Of a stretch of 64,000 nt of DNA, positions 36,501-45,500 are shown one piece after another (within the stretch, counting starts at the first letter, position 1; every line of letters starts with the position of its first letter). Source of the DNA: Gambelia wislizenii. Lineage: Eukaryota > Chordata > Lepidosauria > Squamata > Crotaphytidae. A program made the translations under genes and the position numbers. Location: NCBI GenBank assembly GCA_030847615.1, contig JAUMIR010000003.1:35028501-35092500 (forward strand), written 5' to 3'. The notes below the pieces were generated by a model, which worked only from the letters and a program-made list of their open reading frames with translations, was not told where the DNA came from and did no database searches.

Positions 36501-39500
36501 CATGTTGGATTTTTGTCGTTAAGGTGATAAAATGGGGTGGGGTTTTTTGTTTTGCTTTCCTGTTAAGTCGAAAAATCGCTCTAGTACACCTTGGACATCA
36601 TTAAAAAAAATTTCTTTGGTGGCAATCACTCACAGCTGCCATTTTTGCATGCAAAGCTTATGGGGGCAAAAATACTATTAAGACAAGTCACTACTGCTGC
36701 GAAATGCCATTACTGTAAGGAACTCCAAGGGGGGGTTGCCTCCTATAGATGGGCCCTTAGACATCTGGAGGGCCAAAGATTTCTTAGTCCTGATGTGAAA
36801 GGAACACAGTGAACTTGCAGCAGAACACTATGTACATGCTGTGCATTGTTACTATTTGAACTGATCTTTTACAGTTATTTATTGTTTGTTTACTTTAAAA
36901 AATGCACTAAAATGCAGCTATTTTAAAAATTCTCTTTCAGAGTATTCCAGGTGTTGGGCAGAAATATTTCCTTCAGTTTTCTACAAAAGATCTTCAGACT
37001 GGGGTAAGTTCATGCCGTGAAATGGAACTTCCTACAATTTTATTTCATTTACTTTTCCATAGGATGAAAAACTATGATAGTAGTAGCCATACTAACTGGA
37101 GGATTCTATGGGTTGCATCCAAAAAATTAACTTTTCCAAGCTCTGGCTCCCTATAGCAATGGACAGCTGGCTCTCCCACGTGCAGCTGTGGGCCAGATGT
37201 TTGATATGTAATCACCTTTCTTGAATGTTAATGGGTTGGTTTTTTAAAAGGCAACCCTTGGGTGGGGCAAGTGGTTCTGGATTAAAACTGCCTGTCTGCA
37301 CTGCAAAAATACAGCAGTTTGACACCACTTTATCCACCATAGTTCTAAGCTATGGACTCCAGATATTTGTAGTTTGGTGAGGCACCATAGTTCTCTGATA
37401 GAAAAGACTAAATACCTCACCAAACTACAAATACCAGGATTCCATAGGATAGAACTATGGCAGATAAAGTTGTGTCATACTGCTGTATTTCTGCAGTGCA
37501 GACCAGCCCTAAGGTATATAGGGAGAATGAGCACATACGTTTTCTGCTTTCCTGGTGAAAACAGCAGGAAGGGTGAGTTGATCTTTTTTTTCCTGATGAA
37601 AATCCCCATTCTACTCACTTTTTATTCCCATACACATCACTAATTGCTTGTAAAGCATTTATATTTGGAATGTGCTCGTGGGGCCCTTTCATACTACATA
37701 ATTAGAACACTATGATTCCACTTTACTTGGCACAGCATCATCTTTTGGAATCTTGGGATTTGCAGTTTAGGAAGGGTATTCAGAATCCTGAGCCAGAGAG
37801 CTCTAGTGCCTCAGCAACCTACAAACCCCAGGATTCCATAGGATATTGCTATGACAGTTAAAGTGGCATCATAGTGCTATAATTGTATAGAAATATTTAG
37901 AATTGTTTAGAAATAAAGTGCCACATTCTACATTTTGTTTGATTTCTTAAGCAAAAACTAGGCACATGCCTCGCGTCTGTGTTCTACCTGAAGAAAAAAC
38001 CCAAGCCAACAGTTGAGATAAGTTGCACCCACAACAAAGACCCAGATCAACGTTTGCGGGAGGACTACAGCTTGTACCTAAGCATTAGAGGTATATCTAT
38101 TGCAAAGAATCTCTTCCTGATATTTCCTTTTACAATTTGTTAACTTTAATTGACTGAATGAAATAAGCAATTGTTTGCAACTATTAAAAAGTCCAGCCTG
38201 ATAAGAGATGCTAGGCAGATTCTCTTGGATAGTGAATTCAGGATTGTGCTGTGTATTTATGCATACAAAGGGATATACAAGACTTTCTAATAAACAGAAG
38301 CAATTTCCGCCACATCTTTTTTCCCATGTGGGAGAGGAAAGGATAAACCTTAGGTGGAGTTTAATTAGGGATGGAGAAGAAATTTGTTGGATTCTCACCA
38401 AAAGTCTCCATTTTGTACCTCTTAAGACTCCTTGCAAGATGAGGAGGAGCTTTCACAGAAAACCACCCGTTTTAATATGCTTTTAGTATACTTAACTTAT
38501 TCTTATAATACATTTCAGAGAAATAAGAAACACCCCAAACCATGCATAGCTTTACAAAAGGCAAACAGCTAAAAATGCATTATTACCAATAATGAAATCA
38601 ATTTTCCTTGGGTTTTTTCCGGGCTGTGGAACTGTGTTCTGGAATAGTTTCTTTCTGACATTTCACTTGCATCTGTGGCTGGCATCTTCACAGCCTGGAA
38701 AAAACCCAAGGAAAGTCTATGGATGCTGGCCGTGAAAGCCTTTGACTTCACAATAATGAAATATATTAAAATATGAAGGTGAATAAGAATTCCTATTTCG
38801 TACAGTAGGAAAAATGCACATTGAAGATGTGTGCAAACTTCCAAGTAGGGAGGAAGAAAACCTCTTGTAACCTGATACAACCAAAGGATGGGGCAGGAAT
38901 GCAGACGAGACTGGAAGAAAGGCAACACGATTGAGACTGAAGAATTTTTCATGTCTCTAACTTGATCCCCCCACCACCCCCGTTCTCAATGGATATGAGA
39001 CTAGGCCTTCCTCTATAAAGACAATCAATACCAAAGTGCAGCCTTATTCTCCATTTATAACAAAGGCCAAGATCCTACAGCAGGAGACATAGTTAAAACA
39101 ACAGAACTCTGTTGCTTTAGCTACCTCTCCTAATGTGACCTCCAAAAACGCACCTTAGAAGCCAGGCAGCTTCATCAACATAAGGATTTCCGAAGTTGCT
39201 GAAGAAGCAAATGGCCAGCCCCTCTCCCAGCATCAGGGAGCTCTGTGACAGGCAGCTACAGGGACCCTTGCAGAGTCTTGTCACAACAACTTGTCACAAA
39301 GCACCATACTGCAGGGAAAGGGCTGGCTGTTTATTCATTCTCCATCCCACTCCCCAGTGCATCAGTTGATGTGGCTGCCTGGCTTCTAAAGTGGGTTTTG
39401 GGGTCACTTTCGGTTGTTACACTCATGTAACAACTATAAATGTGAATTACAAAACTTACAATGTTGTATGGCTGGCTTATGACATCATAAATACAGTGGG

Positions 39501-42500
39501 CCTTGCCCATACATGGTGGTTCAGTTCTGGGACCCCTGCAGATAGGGAAAAGCACAGGAGCTCAAGTGCCATATGAATCAATGGCAGTGTGTGCACACAG
39601 CCACATCCTGACTAACTGAATAATATGGGACATGGCAATGTGCAGGAACTCCAATCAGTGGATCGCAAGCCCACTGATACATTGGGTGCACTGTACCAAA
39701 CAAGATGCCAGCCAGAATTTGGAAAGTTACTTTTAAAAATTAATTTGTTCCTGTTACTTGTTACATACCATGCCATTACTTCTTACCATGTTACAAAAGT
39801 AACTCATTGCATTCCTTGCTGAACTTTTCTATAATTCTCTGTTACTTTTATTGAGAGAAATAAACCTTCAGATTGATAAAAGATGAGGATGTGTAAAATT
39901 TGAACAGTTCCCCTCAAAATACTTCAGTTGTTGTTATGTGCCTTCAAATTATTTCTGACTTATGGCAACCCTAAAGCGAACCTGTCACAGGGTTTTCATG
40001 GAAGAATGTGTTCAGGGGAGATTTTCCTTTGCTTCCCTCTGAGGCTGAGAGAGTGTGACTTGCCCAAGGTCACCCAATGGGTTTCCATGGCTGAGCAGGG
40101 ATTCGAACCCTAGTCTCCAGAGTTGTAGTCCAGCACTCAAACCACTGCCCTACACTGGCTGTCTAGACTCAAAATGCTTCTAAAATGCCCTTAAACATTT
40201 TTTGTGTGTGTGAAGTCGAAGGCTTTCATGGCCAGCATCCATAGATTTTCCTTGGTTTTTTTCCGGGCTGTGAGGCTGTGTTCTGGAATAGTTTCTTTCT
40301 GATGTTTTGCCTGCATCTGTGGCTGGCATCTTCAAATAATGGTTGGGTAGGAGTGTGTGTGGAGTTTATATGCTGTGAACCCCTGTTGGGGAGTATATGT
40401 AGGACAAACTCCCACATAGGACAAACCCCTCACTACCTCAAAGACTCAGCTCACTTCACAGAAAAAATCAACAACATCGAACTGAAACCTGGAGACAGAC
40501 TGATCAGTTTTGATGTTGTCTCCTTGTTCACCAAAGTCCCCATAATGGACACCATGGCACTCATAGAACAAATATTTCCTGAGGACATCACAGCCTTGTT
40601 CAAGCTCTGCCTCACCACAAACTACTTCCAGTGGGATAACAATTCTACGAACAGATAGATGGGGTAGCCATGGGCAGCCTCTTGAGCCCAGTGATAACAA
40701 ACTTTTGGAAACAGCACCAAAACAGCCGACAACATGGTTCCAATATGTGGATGACACTTTCACCATTTGGAACCACAGAGAAGAAGATTTGGTCTCATTC
40801 CTGAACCACCTGAACAGCATCCACCCTAATATCCAATTCATGATGGAAAAAGAGAAGGAAGGAAAACTGCCATTCTTGGATGTCCTAGTCATCTGCAAAC
40901 CAAACCAATGGTTAGGCCACAAGGTATACAGAAAACCCCCACACATGGACAGATACCTACACAAGAACTCCAATCATCATCCAGGACAAAAAAAAAAAAA
41001 AGCACAATTGGTAGACTGTGCAAAAAGGATCTGCAAACCCCACTACCTGGAGGACGAACTGAGGCACCTAAACTGGCCCCTACAGGCTAATGGTTACTCC
41101 AGATCAGACATCACAAGAGCAGCCAAACCCAGAAAAAAAAACAGGAATGAAGAAGAAAAACAGCCACCTAAAGGGAAGGTATTTTTACCATACATCAAAG
41201 GAGTCACAGACAGAATAGGGAAATGGATGAGGAAACACAACCTCCAAACCATCTACAGACCAACCAAGAAAATCCAAGACATGCTATGCTCAGAGAAGGA
41301 CAAAAGAGACCCTCTCACAGATGTAGGAGTTTACCGCACACCATGCAGCTTTGGACAAGTTTACATAGGGACCACTAAGCGCAGTGTGCAAACATGAATC
41401 AAGGAACACGAGAGACACTGAAGACTGGGCCAGCCAGAAAAATCAGCAGCAGCAGAACATGTTATAAACCAACCTGGACACAAAATGCTATTTAAAAACA
41501 CAGAAATTCTGGACCAAGCCAACAGCTAACATGTCAGAATGCACAGAGAAGCTATTGAAATCCATAAACACCTGGACAACTTCAACAGGAAAGAAGAAAC
41601 CCTAAAAGTAAACAAAATCTGGCTTCCAGTTTTGAAAAGCAATAGAATAAAAACTCAACACTTACAAAGGAGTTCCACCCAGGGGCAAGAGGATTCCCAG
41701 CAGATAATGGCCCATCAACCAACCATTAGCCAAACAGACATTAATCATCCTTGCATTTCTATACCCAGAAACTAACCATTCAATTACACAAATTTACATA
41801 TACTCCCCAACAGGGGTTCACAATATATAAACTCCACACACACTCCTACCCAGCCATAATCTGAAGATGCCAGCCACAGATGCAGGCGAAACATCAGAAA
41901 GAAACTATTCCAGAACACGGCCTCACAGCTCAGAAAAAAACCCAAGGAAAATCCTTTTTTTTTTTCCATATACAGTCCTCCCTTCTAATTTGTGGGGGTT
42001 AGGGGCGGAGCACCACTGCAAATTTGAAAAAAAAACTGCAGATAACCTTAGGCTCCACCTCCAATGTGTGCCCGCCCCCCAGTGACCCTCCAAAAGCAGC
42101 AGTGGGGCTTGGGCAGCCTCGCTGGTGGAACTCCCGCCCCCCACACCTCTCCAAAAGCGGCAGTGGGGCTTGGGCAGCCTCACCGCCAGCCCTTCCATCC
42201 CCCACACCCCTCCAAAAGCTTCCCAAGTGGAGCCAAGCCCCAGGAGAGCAGAGAGTTTGGGGCAAAGGTGCCAAACTCCCCGCTCTCCTGGGGCTTGGCT
42301 CCATTTGGGGTGGGGAGCCAAACCCCGGGAGAGCATGGAGTTGGGCTCTTTAGACCCAAACTCCCCACTCTCCTGGGGCTTGACTCTCCACCCCAAACAG
42401 AGCCAAGCCCCAGGAGAACAGGGAGTTTAGCGCAAAGGTACCAAACTCCCTGCTCTCTTGGGGCTTGGCTCCCTTTGTGGTGGGGAGCCAAGCCCCAAGA

Positions 42501-45500
42501 GAGCAGGGAGTTGGCCGCTTTAGACCCTAACTCCGCTTTCCTGGGGCATGGCTCCCCACCCCAAACAGAGCCAAGCCCTAGGAGAGCAGGTAGTTAGGCA
42601 CTTTAGACCCAAACTCCCTACTCTCGTGGGGCTTGGCTCCCTTTGGAGTGGGGAGCCAAGCCCCAGGAGAGAGGGCAGTTGGGCTCCTTGGCTCCCCACC
42701 CCAAATGGAGCCAAGCCCCTGAGGTGGCTGGAGTTCCCTCGCTTCCCTTCCTTCCCTACCACCACCAACGCCTCCGAGTCAAAGAGGCAGCCAAGGCGGC
42801 AGCTGCTGCTGCTCCTCTTGCAGCACCCCTCATTGCTGCAGTCCCTGTGGATGAGGAGGGGGAGGACAAGGACAAACTGCGAATACTTAAAACCACAAAA
42901 TTCAAAGCCGCGAATATGAAGGGACGACTGTAACTGGAAACTGTTACTCATTGAACAATTAAAGATTATTCTCATTCCTTTTATTAACTTTTAAGTGTAG
43001 ATTTGTTACACCCTTGTTACTCACAAGCTATCAATAACTTCCAAGTTCTGTCTTACAGTCCCCTGCAGTGGTTTGCCAGAGCTTTTTTTTTTTAATATGA
43101 AAACAGGATCTTAAGAATGATCAGTGCAGGTTCTTTACCTGTGGGTGCACTTGGTCTTCCAGTTTACAAGACAGCTGTAGACAAATAGAACACTGGATTG
43201 ATCATTAATCTGATGAGTGGTCCATCTTTTCTTTAAAAAGCCATATATGTTTAATTTTTATATAGATTCATTCCTACCCTTCCTCACACCCAAACCACAA
43301 AACATCTAAACACTAATGCCCAGGATCCTGTTGGGAGTTTACATCTTCCTAAGTGGACTGATGTCTACAAGAATTAAAATTGTGCAGTTGTGCAATGTCC
43401 GTATCCAGTAGAGGGCTGCTGTTAACATTACAGTGCAGGGAAGCCAGCATAGTGACCAATTGGCAACAGGACTGATGCGCATTGGTCCTATTGTACATCA
43501 GGACAACAACTAGGGATTGCTGATGCGCATTGGGACACTCTTGGTGTTGTCTCGTTATGCATCTTTGCATTTCACTAACAGCTTCTTAGCACCTCTGCTA
43601 CATAACTAAGTATATTATATATAAATTTACGCAACATAGTGTTAGAGAATTCTGGCCAAAAGGTTGCAAATCTGTTCCAGACATTTGGAAAGGGGTGGAT
43701 GTGTTAGTGATGGCAGGGGTGTCCATTGGAGACTTCTGCATCTAATTTTTCCCCATCCAAGTTGCAGTGTGGGTGTGGGTGTGCACTTTCAAGTTGCCTG
43801 TCGACTTCTAGCAACCCCATGAATTTCATAGGGTTTCCTTAGGTAAGGAATACTGAGAGGTGGTTGTGCCAGTTCCTTCCTTTGAAATATAGCCTACAGC
43901 GCCTGGAATTCATTGGTAGTCTCCCATCCAAGTACTAACCAAGGCTGACCCTGCTTAGCTTCCAAGATCAGACTGGAACTGGTGCCTTACGGTATTTAGG
44001 CAGAAGTTGTATACCAAGAGAAAAAAAGAAAAAACCAAACCAGGTTTATGAGAGTTTACCATAGGCAAATGGGTATGTGAGCACAGTCAATCCACCTACA
44101 TCCATCTTTACCTAATTTTTAAAATTCCTATTCGAATAAAACACCCACTTGCATGGTCAGCAAAGGGCATATGTAATAAGGCTCTAAAGCTGGTATCGGC
44201 TTACTGTAAGAGGTCATAATGATCATATTTCACAATTTCAAAACCATTCTCTTTTTGTCCTTTTCAGATGATAATGAGCCCTCTCTAGACCATCTGTGGG
44301 CTTTGGGCACAGTTGGCAGCAGTTACATTGCATGGGAGAAGTCAACCGAAGATTTGACTTACATGATGACACAAATCAAGAATGTAAAGCAGTGGGTAGG
44401 TAAAGCTGAAAAAAAAGTAAAGCATGAAAACTCAAGACCCTGTAAAAGTTTAGTATGACAAGGAGTTTGGCTTACCCATTGTATATCTGAACTCCGTGAG
44501 TGTTCCTCCCCCTCCAATGCCAGATATACCATTATTAGGAATCTCAGTGGAGACATGCGGGACCCTTCCACACTATATAATTATAGCACTATGATTCCAC
44601 TATAACTGCTGTGGTCCTATCCAACAGAATCTTGAGATTTGCAATTGAAGGAGAAGTATTTAGAATGTATAGCCAGTGCCTCACCAAACTACAAAGCCCA
44701 GGATTCCATAGGATGCCACTATGGCGATTGAAGTAGAATCATAGTACTATACTGTAATTGTGTAGTCTGAAAGAACCCCTGGCTTTTCTGTAAAGGATTT
44801 CGCAGGCCATAGAATAAGAGTGGGGAACTGCAGATGGGGACCAGTTTTCTACCCAGAACACTTGCATTTGAGGGGGAGCAGGCAGGTAGCTATGTGGGGG
44901 GACAAAATGAGGACATTGTCCCCCATTAAAAATTCTGCCCCCTAAATGAAATTTTCCTTCAGTCGCTAAATTTCTAGCATTGCGGTAACTTAAAGCTTCA
45001 GCTGAGCATTTAGAAATACAGTTTAGGCATCCGAATAAATGGTGCCAGCAAAGTGCCCACGGGAATGTGGACACAGCAAATGTAAGACTTCTAGTTGTGA
45101 ATGGTTTTCAGTGTCTCAGTCTTTGCAATCCTATAAATTAAAGGACTGAAGGAAAATTTGATTGGGGGAAGGGCAGAATTCTTTTTTGAAGGTGGGCATT
45201 GCCTTTGTCCCACCCCCCAGGGCAGGGAGGGCTAGAAGTATGCTGGCAGAGTGTATGCTAACATTTCACGAAGCAGATGTGGGGTTTCAGCCTGTGTACA
45301 TGACCTCAACTCCAGCATGGAAGAAAGCCAGACAACAACTGTGGCAAAATAAATACAAATAAAATGGGCGAGGGTGATAGCCCAATTTAAAAAAAAAAAA
45401 ACTTTTTAAAATTCTGATCTAATGTTAGTCACAGCATGAATTGCAACTCTTTTATACCAACAAGCTGTTATTTCCAAATGTGGTTTTAATTTTGACTGAT

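Noticed and set aside
42225..42725. CRISPR-like array because of regular repeats with spacers
   Set aside because: The spacers are only two recurring kinds, the units are long inverted repeats, and the host is a vertebrate.
41923..42975. Proline-rich open frames of 100-177 codons on both strands
   Set aside because: They arise from the repeated hairpin minisatellite (recurring Pro-Arg and Gly-Ser-type units) and carry no independent gene evidence.
43775..44003. Possible 5S rRNA gene
   Set aside because: The 5S-like part is diverged, lacks the expected downstream T-run terminator, and is joined to a SINE-type tail; it is a 5S-derived SINE.
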